A stretch of DNA of 64,000 nucleotides from contig NC_053042.1 of NCBI RefSeq assembly GCF_003473485.1, forward strand, positions 52,167,762-52,231,761, in the 5' to 3' direction. Source of the stretch: Medicago truncatula. Its lineage: Eukaryota; Streptophyta; Magnoliopsida; Fabales; Fabaceae. Made by a program: the position numbers and the translations under genes. The notes beneath the pieces are model-generated. The model ran no database searches. It was not told the origin of the DNA and saw only the letters and a list, made by a program, of their open reading frames with translations. Shown in pieces: positions 23,232 to 36,262 of the stretch (position 1 is its first letter; each line of letters opens with the position of its first letter).

Positions 23232-23811
23232 GAAGAGAAGAGGAACGGGTGGTTGTAATAAGGTTTTTCTGTCTTATTTGAGACCTAGTTTGGATTTATA
23301 GATAGTGTTTGTAGTGAGTTTTTGTACTTGTTTGTTAGATGTATAATTGAAAGGAAATTGTTGTCGTATTCATGTACGCAGATTGGCATTGTTTCGGTTA
23401 GTTTATGGGGTCTGGCGCATTACACGTATGTAGTGATTAAATAGTAGTAACTCAAATGAATCACAAAAAATATTTTTATTTTGAGAAGCTACATCTTTTA
23501 AAAGAAAAATTGGTTTGAATTGCTTCTAATAAAAAGTGGTTTTAAGTATTTTATTCTTTTTGTACAACTATTTTTGGATGATAAAATTTTAAAAAGATCC
23601 GGATTCCAGTTGCAGCGTTGATCAGATAACTGGTAATTATATGTATACTTGCTAGCTTGATATTGTGATTAAGTTATGGATGTCACCCACTGGTTTGTGG
23701 TTTAGAATCTTTAGACCGATTGAACAATGTGGCACTGTTGAGTGTGGACAACGAAATATATTCATTTTCTCAAACATTTATAGTTTTCTTGATGATAAAA
23801 AAAAAATGAGA

Positions 23812-23985
23812 ATGTTAACCCGTATCTCCGGAGCATTGGTTAAGTAACCTAAAGAGGTAAAATTTTATTAAAAAGTTGTGTAATAATTAGTTAGTCAAAA
23901 GTAACAGCTTATATTTTCAAGACAATTTTTCTACTTTTAAAATTTTTTAGATTTTTTAACCAGTGCCCCGGTTAACAAGACCTTA
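23812..23985. mobile_element. Short inverted-repeat MITE
   Basis: Left arm GTTAACCCGTATCTCCGG...GCATTGGTTAAG is complementary to the right end, which on the other strand reads CTTGTTAACCGGGGCACTGG followed by TTAAAAAATC. About 175 bp in all, AT-rich centre, no TSD confirmed. Confidence 0.6.
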
Positions 23986-25270
23986 AAAAAAAAAAAAAAA
24001 AAAAGACATATTTAGTTATTTTCTTTTCAATAACGCCGAACAAAATTTGATAGCTTTAGGTTTAGCATGGTTCACTCAGTCCAAAAAAAAAAAAAAAGGT
24101 ATAGCCTGCATGGTTCACCACAAAAAAAAAATAGAGTGATAATTGATTGTACTAACGATAAGCGGAAGGGAACAAACTTATTTTTGTGATAAAGGAAGAA
24201 GAAAGACCCACACAATAAACTTGGTACAAGGACTTTTTATAATTATGGCTGATCCTCCTTCAAAAAAAAATATATGGCTGATCCAATATATATTTAGCCT
24301 TGATTTAAGCGAACATATTCATTAATTATAGATGTTTTTTTAGCTTAATTGTTTAATAAAAATTGAGAAACAGATAAACTATTATCAATTAAAATGACAC
24401 TTATGATTATTTGAATCATAAATTTGTAGGGGTTAATATGAAATTTTTTTAAAATATGGAGACCAATTTGTATAATTTGAACAAAAAATTATATGAAGAG
24501 AGAAATTTAAAATTTTTAACTTTTATGTGTCATTTGAAATTCTCTAATAAAATTAAGTTGGACAAAATACTTTATAAGTTGACGTTATTTTGATAATTCT
24601 CCAAATTAATCATCCAAACTCAAAATTTACCTAAAAGTATTTGAACTCACTCAAAAATTACATTACTTTAAAATATTCTTTTATTCAAACACACTCCAAA
24701 TTTTGCACTATTTTTTTTTATCTACAGATAATTTGCTAAATAATACATTCAAAAAAATAATACTTTGTTTCAGTGAAGCTTTAGTTTGTTGGCGAATTAT
24801 TTTTAATATTTGATTATAAGTTGTAATTTTTCTTGCACGTTGGTTATGGTGCACTGAACAATGAATATCAATATAATTTAACTGCATGCAAACACACCCT
24901 TGATGCTTTGTTTTATCAATAATAGGTTTAAACACCTTTTTGGTCTCTTGTCATTATTTTGGGGTTTATATTGATCCATTATTGAAAAAAATATTTAAGT
25001 AGGTCATTTAATTTGTTTAATTGTTACCACAATAGACCTTAGCGAATTCGTGGTAGATCCATGCAAATTTGTGTTGGATCAACCCTTTGCATAATTGTTC
25101 AACGATTTCATAAAGAAAGTTGATGAGAAACCTTATAAATTTGACATGTTAGCTCGGATGGGAAAGAGGATTGATTGCGATCTCTAAAGAGGTATTCTTC
25201 CATGTTCATAAGACCAAATCAATAATATTTGGACACACATATAAAAGGATTCTCATCAAAATACTCAATC
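23986..25270. other. AT-rich intergenic region
   Basis: A runs at 23984-24004 and 24082-24096; otherwise AT-rich, with no coding frame. The segment 24925-25030 ('tttttggtctcttgtc') looks like a worn MULE end. Confidence 0.45.
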
Positions 25271-28021
25271 AACTACAAGAATTTTGGTTTTTATTGGGGG
25301 AAATAAACCCTCAATAATGTAAAATTTCCCTCAGTAACACACATTAGTGGCAGATTTGCATCCTTCAGTAATACTGGCGTCAGTAATGTTACTGACGGAA
25401 TTTTCCCTCAGTACTGATGATGCTATTGTGACAAAGCATTACTGAGGGATTATTCCCTCAGTAATTACTGACAGAAAAGTCCGCCAGTAATTACTGGCGG
25501 AATAATCCTTCGGTAACGTTCTTATCAAATTCGTCACATTATTACTGACGGAATATTCCCTCAGTAATGTTTGGATAGATCTGCATTTCTGACGAAAAAT
25601 TCCGCCAGTAATGTAATGGACCTTTTTTTTTTCTTTTCATTTTGATCACTTCCTACTTTTTAATTCTAATTAATGAAATAAAATTAATTCAACACAAATA
25701 AATAAAAGAAATAAAATTTTAATTTAATAAGACACAAATTAATTAATCGATATATCATAATATTTGTACAATCCATAAATAGTTTTCGTAAAAAATCATA
25801 AATATTTAAATAATACTCATACAATCTAGAGAACTAACATAATAAGCTAATGATAATAATATTCAAACAAATTTGATCGTGGTCTCCCTCCTGGTAATTT
25901 GCAGCTCGTATTTCCTCTTGGTGGCATCAGAACAAAGGATGAATGATGGATTGTGAGTTTAGGTCCTCTTCTATATGGCTTTGGTGGCGGGGTGGTGGTG
26001 GCGGCTCTTCTTTGTCCATCTATAGATAGCAAAGGCAAAATCAACCCGAAGACAATTTTGCAGACATAAACAATTGTACACAAACACACTCCAAGAAAAA
26101 TACAATTTATACATAAGCATTTATCATGTATATCCAAGTCAAACTGTAATTGAGATAGTGTAATTGAAATCTAGTTGTTAAAGGGAAATATCAAAACCAT
26201 TAGCATCAAAACAGAGCCAAACCATATTTATTCACAAGCATTTATCATGTTTATCCAAACTATAATTGAGATAGTATAATTGAAATCTCTTTGTTTTTTT
26301 TAAAGGTAAGCCAATTGCATTAAGATAAAGAAAGATGAATACTTGACAGTAAGGCATCAGAATAGTCTAGGACAAGCCCCATCCATTTCTTAATCCTACT
26401 AATTTTGCTATACCCACTAGCTTATGGGCTTCACCATTGTTTTCTCTACTAATATAACAAACAGAAGCTGAAACAAAAGTGTTTAAATACTCAACACAGT
26501 CAACAATAATAGGATCTAAATTAGCATTTGAACTCTTGCCTGAGATACAATCTGCTATCACCAGAGCATCAGTTTGGATTTCCAATTTTTGAAGACCTTG
26601 ATCACGCGCCAATTGAAGACACTATCTAACACCAAGCGCTTCTACCATACAAGGATCAGTCGCAATACTTTCTTTCTTGCACACAATCATCGAAATGTCA
26701 CCAGAATTGTTTTTAAACACACAACCCCCAAGTAGTGTAGCCATCCGAAAAACATCCAGCATCCACTTAAGCAATACACACATCAGTATCACCTATGCTT
26801 GCAATCTTCTTGTACTTTGTCTCTTTGGATTGGCCTGGTTGAATTTAAAAAGGGGAAAATACAAATCTCTTTGTTAATTATATCTAAAAGGGGAAAATCA
26901 AAACCATAAGCATTTATATATTAGCATCAAAACAGAGCCAAACTATATTTATACATAAGCATTTATCATGTTTATCCAAGAGCCCACTTTATATCATAAT
27001 ACAATACCATTAATCTCACATTCTATTGCATTCAATTAGGGTTTCAATTAGGAAAAATACAACCTGCTAACAACACAAAAACAAAAAGGGAAAATCAATT
27101 AGGGTTTCAATTAAGGAAAATACAACCTGCTAACAACACAAAAACAAAATGGGAAAATCAATTAGGGTTTCAATTCTCATTCTATTGCATGTCAATTTTC
27201 TTAATTATAATTGCTAATTCCAATTCCCTTTTGCTTAAATTACAACCTAATTTAAGAAACTCACCTCAACAGATCCCTCAAGAATGAACACGAGCCCTTT
27301 ACTCCTTCACCAAGCTCCAAACCTTCATTCTTTTGCCATTTACTCCTTCTTCAACACGAGGAGGGAGCGGAGTCACTTGAGAATCACAATCCACTGCCAC
27401 TGCTTGCGCGAACGATTTCCTTGAAACTTCCGGCGCCACCGTCGCCGGTGATGCAAGAACCGGCCACGGACAAATCGATGAAGCCATCAGAAACAACAGA
27501 GATATTTGTGAAGGAAGAAAGTGTAGAGAATGTGAGATCCGAACAAACTGGGTTCCAGATCAAAGATGAAGGTTATGGATCGATTGGAAGAATTGAGGGT
27601 TTTGGAATTTCGATTGAAGATGAGGATAGAGGAATCGATTGGCAAAATTGAGGGTTTCAGAATTTCTATTGAAGATGGGTTTTAGAGGAATCAACGTGTT
27701 TGAAGCTTTGGGTGTCATCTAAATCATCCTGATACTCACCAAGCATATTATAACTTGAACTAATAATTGGGTACTGGCGGAATTAAAGAATCACCGGCGG
27801 ATGTGTTTTTTGAAATACCGTCGGAATTAGTGAATTACTAGCGGATTCTTAATTCACAGATTACTGGCCGACTTTAATGGGTACTGGCGAATTGTTTATT
27901 ATTACTGACAGATTTCATCCGCCAGTAATACGATGCCATGTGCAGCTGTCATGCACCATCATTATTGACGGAAATGATCCGTCAGTGATGTAAGAGAGAT
28001 TTATCCATCATTCTTGTAGTC
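25271..28021. mobile_element. Non-autonomous CACTA-type element, ~2.75 kb
   Basis: Termini AACTACAAGAATTTTGG (left) and, on the other strand, GACTACAAGAATGATGG (right) are one base off the CACTACAAGAA end of plant CACTA elements. Just inside both ends are many short direct and inverted copies of ATTACTGACGGAATATTCCC-type repeats (25300-25620 and 27770-27990), the subterminal repeats expected for this group. No transposase was found. A 3-bp TSD is not seen. A GC-richer block at 27330-27650 has open frames on both strands and may be captured host sequence; I could not identify it. A LINE is nested at 26296-26862. Confidence 0.7.
26296..26862 (-). mobile_element. 5'-truncated LINE with perfect 13-bp TSD
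   Basis: AAATCTCTTTGTT occurs exactly at 26283-26295 and 26863-26875. Between them, read on the minus strand, is the 3' end of a LINE: an RNase H-like frame (26612-26367) with QTDALVIADCISGKSS and SRENNGEAHKLVG, a short 3' UTR, then an A tail (26296-26301). Only about 570 bp of the element is present. The Asp of the 'TDA' motif is kept; the full catalytic set is not. It inserted into the CACTA element, so it is younger than that element's arrival. Confidence 0.9.
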
Positions 28022-29373
28022 TTTTTTATCATTTTCCTCCTTATTATTAAAAAAATACTTCTTTATATGTGTGTGATCAAACACTATTTCTTTAGTCAGG
28101 TGACCATATTAGAATTTCTCATCTCTAAATTGGGAAAAATTGGCTTCAATGAACCCTAATTTTGATTTGTAGGAGAATTTGTAAAGTCGGAAGAAGGTGA
28201 TGTTGACATACATGCCACGCGTATATTGCAGTTAACATCATTAAGAATGTAAACTTAATTTCTCATGAATATTTTATTTGTTCTAATCATATTTGCTTAA
28301 ATCATATATATCTACTTGGATGAGTATAATTATAAATAATGTTAATTTTGCACGTGTATATAATAGATTTATTGCTATCTTTCGATAAACATTTTTTAGT
28401 TTGCACATGTATATTATAGATTTATAGATTTATTGCTATCATGTTAGAGTATATAATCAAAATAATACTTTTGTTAAAGCTAAGATAAGGAAAACAAAAA
28501 TTGTTGTCTCTGATTGAACTTTGAAGGGTTTAAGATGAACCTTGTTTACTAATGCATTTGTTAAGCTACATGACTAGAAAGGTTTGTTACAGTGAAGTTT
28601 CTATAAAGTCCTACTTGTAACTTAAAATGCAAAATTGTTGAAATACTAGTGAATTTGAAAAGGTCATCAACCATAATTGAGGTTCTTCATACTTCATAGG
28701 CATATATAGCAAGAATTTGATGCTGGGAGTGGGAACTAAACTTAGAAACTATACGCCACATTTGATTATTTCAAATAAGTTGGTTTATCATGGGTGTTTT
28801 TGCATATTAGTTTCCATATAATTTTTATGTCATTGTGACAAACTTCAAAGTGAGTTTTAATTTGCTATGCTAATGCTATTATTATGTTATAACGTTGTAA
28901 GTTTATGTACAAGTTTTATTAGAACGTATATGTATGTTTGGTTTTGCAATGATAAAAATTAATTTTGAGTGATTTGATTATGATGAAAAGTGAGTTGAAT
29001 TTTAAATTTTTGTGTAAATAAAATTAATTTTGCATCTCTATGATTCTAGAGACCATACAATTCATAGTCTCAAATAAAATCAATTTTAAAGACAAAATAA
29101 ATTATACTCAAAAGCAATCAAATATGTTTGAATCAATCCTACACATCCATGATTAATTTTGACCATTTCTAAAACACTAAGAATGTGTATCTATTTATCT
29201 ATTGAATGTCTTTTGGTTACTATGTCTTATTTGACTCTGGATCATATTAGCCTAAAATTTAATTTTTAAAGTGAATAAGTGGGATGTACTAAATTTAAAC
29301 TCTGGTCTTTGTATACTAACAATACATTGTCCATGTCAATTTAGCTATAATCGCGATGACACTTCAAATTTTA
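28022..29373. other. AT-rich intergenic region
   Basis: No gene recognised. 29275-29360 resembles a worn SINE head ('gtactaaatttaaactctgg'). Otherwise featureless. Confidence 0.45.
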
Positions 29374-29652
29374 TACTCCCTCCGTTCCTTTTTAAGTGTC
29401 TATTTTGAAGAATTTTTATGTTCCTATTTAATTGTCACTTTACACAGTTCAATGCAACATTAAAAGTTATTTTACTAATATTACCCTTATTTATTATTGT
29501 GGAGAGAGAAATATATGTAATGAGATATTAAATAAATAAGGTTATTATAGTAAAAATAAAAATTATTGTATCAAAAGTAACAACATTTATTGATTATTTT
29601 GGTTTGTATAAAATGTCAAAATGTGACAATTAAAAAGAAACGGTGATAGTAT
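29374..29652. mobile_element. Stowaway-like MITE (CTCCCTCCGTTCC end)
   Basis: The left end TACTCCCTCCGTTCCTTTTT is the classical Stowaway terminus; the right end ('aaaaagaaacggtgatagta') is its degenerate complement. Flanked by TA. 'ttaagtgtctatttt' and 'atgtgacaattaaaaag' are complementary interior parts. A second truncated end of this type is at about 29808. Confidence 0.7.
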
Positions 29653-30239
29653 TAGCTAACTTATTTAATATTTTTTATAAAACTATCCACTACTATATGC
29701 TAATAACTACCTTATGTCATGTGTTACTTTTTTACCAAATATAACCTAAAATCAAATCAAATTAATCTAACATAATTTTTTTTAAAAAGTCATCCAAACT
29801 AAATCATATACTCCCTCATGTCTTAATTATAAACAAGTCAAATGTATTTAGTATAAATTTGAATCAAATATATTTGACATTTTTCTTACGTGAAGATCTT
29901 AATTAGTACTTTTTTATTCTCTATTTGGTGAAAAATATAAGATAATTTATAAGCTTGCTTCTTGCATTTGAACTTACGACGGATAGTGATTAATAGTAAA
30001 TTGAATTTACAGTATTTAGTAGAATTATCGGTTGAATTAGTTGATAAATATAAAAAAAAATATTTTCTTTCAATTAAGATAATAATGGTAAAACTGATAG
30101 AAAAATGATATCTATAAGATATAATCTCGAACACCTTTTTAATTAGTTTATAAAAAAAAATTCTAAGTCACTAAAATATTCCATAACTTCATAAAAAAAA
30201 ATGTTTAAGTTAGTAAAAAATGTACCAAATGATAATTAA

Positions 30240-30330
30240 TTTTTTTTGGTGTCTGAGGTTCGAACTTCGGATCTTGCATATGTTATGATTGTGCATTGTT
30301 CTTATCAACTGAGTTAAACTCACGGGAACA
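30240..30330 (-). mobile_element. Short tRNA-derived SINE with TSD
   Basis: Minus strand: CGTGAGTTTAACTCAGTTGA head, B-box-like GAAGTTCGAACCTCAG, then an A tail. Flanked by ATGATAATTAA (30229-30239) and ATCATAATTAA (30331-30341), 10 of 11 matching. 29653-30228 and 30342-30963 hold no other feature I can name. Confidence 0.8.
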
Positions 30331-30963
30331 ATCATAATTAACTTTCATAAGAGTGTAGTGAACATTCTTTTTCTAATATTCACTTTTTTATTTGACAAAC
30401 TTACGTGAGTCTCATATTTCAGAAATTGATCCACATAAAATGGTCAGATGTGCATGAGTTTTACTAAATAAAAGAGTGAATATTAGAAGAAAAAATATGG
30501 TCATATTCATTGCATTCTCTTAACCTCATAATTGATTTAGCCTATATTTGGTTTCATTGTTGGAGAAGTCAAAATTGTTTCTTGGTGTAAAATTAATTGA
30601 AGAACACTAATGAATACTATTGGAGCATCGATTAAAGTATTAAAATAAGCAAGGCAAATGTTAACAAGTATTATGAAACTCAATAAAAGTCTGTGTAATT
30701 AATGCTAAGATAAAAATAAAAAATTTATATTTCCAAGACAAATTGTAGTAATGAATTTCATAATCAATACACTTAAACATTGGTTGTAAAATCCAAATTA
30801 ATTTTGATATGTTTAACTGTTCTCGAGTGAATTTAATTTTACCTACAAACTTTCATTCTATCCCGATGCACAGATTAAGGAGGAAAAAAAATGTTTTAAA
30901 TTGTAAATGACGTTTTTTTGACTTTTGAAAGATTGACTACACAATTTCTAATTAATGGCTATT

Positions 30964-31240
30964 ATTCCCTCCGTTCCAAATTGTCGCTTTAAGGAAAAAA
31001 TTGTCATAAATTATATGTCGTTTTATAATAGCAATGAAACATTTTGTTATTTTTTCTATTATAATTTTAACTATTTATTACTTACTCTTCTTTCAATTTT
31101 TTATTTATCTTTTCCATATTATTTATTAAGGACAATTTTATAAAACAACTCATAATATCTCTTTTCTACATAATATTAATTGCATTTCTTAATATGTGTG
31201 AAATACCCAAAACGTCATACAATTTAGGACGGAGGGAGTA
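30964..31240. mobile_element. Stowaway-like MITE, both ends intact
   Basis: Left end TTCCCTCCGTTCCAAATTGT and right end ACAATTTAGGACGGAGGGAG (plus strand) are near-perfect inverted repeats with TA at both outer edges. The interior is AT-rich and non-coding. Confidence 0.85.
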
Positions 31241-32851
31241 TATTGCATCTTTAAACACTGCTTATAACATTACCCTTAAATTTATCGTTGAATTCACTTT
31301 TAACCGGAGTCAATCTTAGTGTCTCTTTGGTTGAGTGTTTTTGCTCACCAAACCTACGTTTCCACCTCCAAACGTGACTTTATCACTTTTTGTGATATTT
31401 GGATACAATTAAAAGCAAATCTGAAAACGCAGGTTTGAACCCAAAACGTGGGTTTAGAAGAAGCCAGAAAACATAGCTTCTGCGGCAACTCAAACTTGGT
31501 TCAAAATTTGTTTTTAGCTGACAAATGTATTTTCCCTATTTACCCATGCTTCTCAAGCTCCAATTTTTCCCCCTCAATTTTCAATTTTTTATTTCTCTAG
31601 AACAGTTTCTACTTATTTTTTCAGATCTGGAGAAAAACAAAAATGAGTGAGGAAGAATAATTAAATCACTCAATCTCCATGAAAGCTTCAACCAACACAA
31701 TAATAAAAAATTAGAAATTTTAGGAAAGAGATGAAGGAATTAGAGTGGTAAAAGAATATTGAAAGATGATAGAATGAGGAACTATTAAAGAAGAATAATG
31801 AAAGATTTGGAAGGAGATTGAAATGGAAGCAACCATAGAAGACTATGGAGAAATGGAAGTGAGGCTGTGAGAGCCGCGTGACTTTTTTAACAAGAAAGGC
31901 ACACTTATTTGATTTTTTTAATTGCATTTTTTTATGCTCATGTTCTATTAAAAATCACCCGATTGATAAAAAAAATTATTAAAAAAAAAAACTCTTATAA
32001 ATTCTTAAAAAAAAAAAAAAAACTCTTATAAATTAATATTATTTTAAAATGAATTTTTGAAGCAATAAAATCAATTTATAATAAGCTGAAATAATTATCT
32101 AATCAGAATGAGATATTTACTTTTAAATATAATCAAAAGGATAGTTTGATCATTACACACTTAAAATCAATTTTGATACATACTATTCAAACAACATCAA
32201 TTCATAAGAATCACTTTTAAGCAAGTGTATCCAAACATAAATCAATTCACATTCAACTCACTTTTAACCAAAATCAATTATCTCAAACTCAATTCAATCA
32301 AAATCAATTCTCGCCGCCGCCATACCAAACACACACTTAATAGATCAATTAACTTAAAATCAATTTTGATCACCGGCAGAATCAAATATTCACTCGAATT
32401 AAGACACGAAAATCGAATATTAGTCTAAGTTAGAACTTAGAAGTGATGTCTATTGTCTGGTGTGATGATGGTGGGGGAATTGAAATGAGTCATTGGAGAG
32501 TAAAACACACAGTTTTCTCGGGCCAGGTGGGTTTGACCGTTGCTTTGCCGAATACCGAAACTCTTCTTGGAAACAGCCCACTCAGCCAACCCAATTCTTT
32601 CTTGTAACGCCTCTCTCATTTACTACTTACTAACTTCACATTTTTTGATTTTGAGTATAGTTTCACTTTCACACATATATCATCACAAACACAAACGTGC
32701 TTACAAATGTCTCTCACCCTCACTGCCACTTATTAACACTTTGTTTTTCTCTCTTTTAAATAACCCTCTTGTTCTTTCATTTTCTCTTCCATAAAACCCT
32801 CCTACATTTCCTTTTCAACCTTTGAAATCATCAATCCCATTTCAACTTGTA
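31241..32851. other. Intergenic region and bHLH upstream region
   Basis: AT-rich, with A runs at 31979-31990 and 32007-32022. 31320-32340 contains 'accaaacc' and 'ccaaacacacactt' ends reminiscent of a worn MITE. 32600-32851 is C/T-rich like a plant 5' UTR and probably holds the bHLH leader. No other gene seen. Confidence 0.4.
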
Positions 32852-34611
32852 ATGGAAACCAAAGATGAACTTCAAGTAATGGACCATTTGACCATACCAA
32901 CAACAACATCTGGGACCAGTTTCTCTCAGTTACTATTAGGTGATGATGATAATGATCATAATCCATTAGGTCTTGATGTGGACCAAACTTTTTCCACCTC
33001 TCTTTTCTCTCTTCACAACACACCCAAAATGCTTTGTTTTGGTGACTATCAAAATGAAATTCATGAAACAACCACCAACTTAATATTAACTCCTCAGAAA
33101 TCTATTATCACTTCAAGTGATTCTTCTTCTGCTTCTTCATGCAACCACCAAACCAACACTGGTTTCAATTCTTTGACAACAACTAAATCCAATGTCTGTG
33201 TTTATTTATTTATTTAAGAATGATGTTGGTGTTGATTGTTTTAGTATATAGTATATATTTTTCTCTCTCTAAAATCTATTTTTTTTTATTAAAGAGTTTG
33301 CAGAAAAAGCGGAATGGGTCAGGAGGACAAGAACTTGGGACAAAGGCAGGTGTTGGAGGGCAGAAAGGTCCTAAAAAGACCAAAGGAGACAACCCCACCT
33401 CAACTGGACATGCAAAGGTAAACATAAAAATCAACTATGAATATGTGTTTGCATGTCTCTCTCATCAACACAACAATATTCTTAAACAAAGATGACAAGT
33501 CCTTTTCTATATTAAAAAAAATGTAACATATTTTTGATTTAATGTTTTTTTGACTAAATTTGATTTTGGTATTATGTTATTATTAATTTGAATAGCCGAA
33601 AAAAGAGAAGCTAGGTGAACGAATTGCAGCGTTACAACAACTTGTTTCACCCTTTGGCAAGGTAAATTAGATATATTTTCCAGTGTTATTAAATTATTGT
33701 TTGGGAATTTAGTTTTTGAAAATTGTAAATTGAAATTGCATGTGCAGACTGATACAGCTTCGGTGCTTCACGAGGCTACTGGTTACATAAGATTCTTACA
33801 TGATCAAGTTCAGGTTCTGTGCTCTCCATACTTGCAACCTTCACAAGTTCAATTTCAAAATCACCCTGTGAGTCCTATCTCTCATTCTAAATCTCATATT
33901 CTTCGTAATTCTATGTTAATGTTATTTATGGTCAATGGATGGTCAAATCAGTGATATTATTTTCGAGAAAATAGTTGTAAAATGATTATTCTTTTCGTAA
34001 CAAAATATAAACAAATTCATATATGAAATCAAATGTACTTGGTTCAAATTTCGGACAAAAATATTTGACTTTAAAATATTTTGGAGTAATAACTTCTTTA
34101 TTTGATGGCTGAAAAAAAACTTAATTAATTTTTTTATTTAAAATATTTAGTCTAGTACACTTTATTTATATATTTATGTTGTTTTATTATAAATGAACAA
34201 ACAAAATATGTACCTCCCCTCAAAAAAAAAAAAAAAATATGTACCTAGCTAGTTGAAGGGAGGGTCCACTTGATGGGGACAATACTGAGTGAGCATAGCC
34301 TTACTTAAAATGTTCACATTGAGCAAAGTCTTGTTTGTGACAGTTTATCCATTTAAGGTAATACTTGATGACATAAGATTATAATTGTGTATGCGTTATT
34401 TCAGGGGGACGGAGATAACAATGTCAATATCAATGTCAATGAAATTGAAGAGATAGGAGAAGAAGTGAAGAATGATTTGAGGAGCAGAGGTTTGTGTTTG
34501 ATCCCTGTTGGATGCACCTTACACGTGGCAAGTAGTAACGGTGCTGATTTTTGGTCACCTGCTTCAATAGGGAACAATGTTTCATCTTCAACTATTACTA
34601 CTAAGCAGTAA
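32852..34611 (+). CDS. Atypical bHLH transcription factor (bHLH113/bHLH110-like), 5 exons
   Basis: Exons 32852-33193, 33295-33417, 33596-33661, 33748-33867 and 34405-34611 join in phase 0 and give 285 residues. Residues 1-114 are acidic and Ser-rich ([24 protein letters not shown]). The HLH spans about 158-205: [20 protein letters not shown], a loop TDTASV, then [17 protein letters not shown]. The C-terminal exon has [20 protein letters not shown] and ADFWSP, typical of the subgroup with bHLH110, bHLH113 and bHLH123. The basic region lacks the Glu that contacts E-boxes (HAKPKKEKL where canonical proteins have AERRRREKL), so it probably does not bind canonical E-boxes and may act as a dimer partner. 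The exon 1 donor (AAT|GTCTGT) is weak but in phase. The start MKSS... upstream lacks an ATG, so METKDE is the start. Confidence 0.88.
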
Positions 34612-35573
34612 TAATAAATCATCAAATAGTATAAATCATCAATGAGTACTTTTTATATAAAAAAAAAAAAAAAAAGTTGAATATTTTGAAAAATGGGTTT
34701 CTATGTCTGCTCAAATTGGAGTTGTACTCAATATGACATTGACAGCTTATTTTGATATGGAAAGGAAGGATGAGAAGGTAAAGTATTTAGAAAAGGTAAA
34801 GAGGGATTAACAATTAACAAGAATAGTTTAAAGTTCACACATGGGGTACAAATGAAATGTCATGATTTTGTCCTTAATCATGTATCATCAGTTTTTTTGG
34901 GGTCACCTCTATATATTCCTATAGAAAGAAGGAAATATTTTATGTAGGATTTAGGTATGTGTGTAGCCTTGAACTAGGAGTTTAGGATGCCGATATATTT
35001 TACTTTGTCTATGTATATTTCGGTAGGCAATGAAAAAGAAATACAACTATGAAGCCTTTAAAATGTTTAAATTTTTCATTTCATGTATGTACGGCGAATT
35101 AGTTTAGTTTATTTCCTAATGTTGGAGCTCACATCATAAATATGGAGAAGTGTGGAGTGAGATTTGAAATCCAACCTATACACACATTATGTAATGTCTT
35201 TATTAACTGAGTTAAACTCACGTGAATCAGTTTTATAATATCCAGAATTTAACGTGATAAAAGAAGGGAATAATGTGATTAAAAAATTACTGTATTTTTT
35301 TTTTGTGTGTCGTCATATATGACAGAGATTGGCGTGTATATTGTTGGCGTCTTGTACAAATTAATTTGGTGGGACAAAGATGAATGACTGTAGGTTCATC
35401 GTTTGAATACGCGTGCTCTTATGACCCAATTAATATGTTTTCGTACAAAGGGTGTTCATGATTTCATTGGTGTGAAATTGGTATATTAGATAGCAATTTG
35501 CTTGGCACATTGTTGAAATAGCAAATCACCATTTATTTTTTTGTTTTGTTTTTTTTTTTTTATTATTAGTATT
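34612..35573. other. bHLH 3' flank; worn SINE inside
   Basis: The 3' UTR side of the bHLH gene, with an A run at 34660-34675. At 35150-35226 lies a degenerate copy of the SINE family (minus strand: ACGTGAGTTTAACTCAGTTA, then a B-box-like GGATTTCAAATCTCAC). No gene seen. Confidence 0.5.
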
Positions 35574-35581
35574 AGTATTCA

Positions 35582-36254
35582 GTAGGGATGGCAATGAGTA
35601 CTTAATGGATAGGGTACTATAGTATCCATTCCCATACCCGCGTTTGTAAAAAATGCTCGTACCCGTGTCCGTACCCTCGTGGACAACAACTTTAGTGCTC
35701 TTTCCCATACCCTATGGGCACTTAAGTGCCCATAACCGTACCCATTACCCGCATTTTAGCCATGAAAAGATAATAAAAATCACCATACTTGAAATAACAC
35801 TATGATCCAAAAAAAATTAAATCAACTTACGAAATAATATGAATCGTAATATTTAGCCAAATAAGAAAACATCCAAAATATTTATGGAAAGAAAAAAAAA
35901 ATAGATACCCTACATCAGTTATAAGTTAAAAAGTTATAGTTGGATGTTAAAATCATAATAAATTGTTACTAAAGTTTTTATTAAACTGTTTTAGGTTTAA
36001 GGTTAGACTTAAATAGTTAAATTTATTAATTAATTTTACACCAAAAATAAATAAATTATTTATAATATATATAAATACATATATGCGGGTTGCGGGGCTG
36101 GGTAGTACAGTGCCCAAACCCGTGTCTATACTCATACAAATTTGCGGGTAATTACTCATATCCAAGCTCGGATCCATGAAAGCGGGGTTTTACCCTATCC
36201 ATAGCGGATATTTTTTGCGGGTGTCTATAGGATCTGGATCCAATTGTCATCCCC
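35582..36254. mobile_element. hAT-type non-autonomous element, 673 bp, perfect 8-bp TSD
   Basis: Ends GTAGGGATGGCAATGAG (left) and GGGGATGACAATTGGATCC (right, other strand). AGTATTCA flanks exactly (35574-35581, 36255-36262), the hAT TSD length. Subterminal stretches repeat 'tacccg' and 'gcgggt' on opposite strands ('cccatacccgcg', 'gcgggtaatt'). No transposase. Confidence 0.88.
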
Positions 36255-36262
36255 AGTATTCA

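Noticed and set aside
27299-27651. Genuine small gene inside the CACTA element
   Set aside because: Frames on both strands, no recognisable domain and no start context; at most captured or GC-rich filler.
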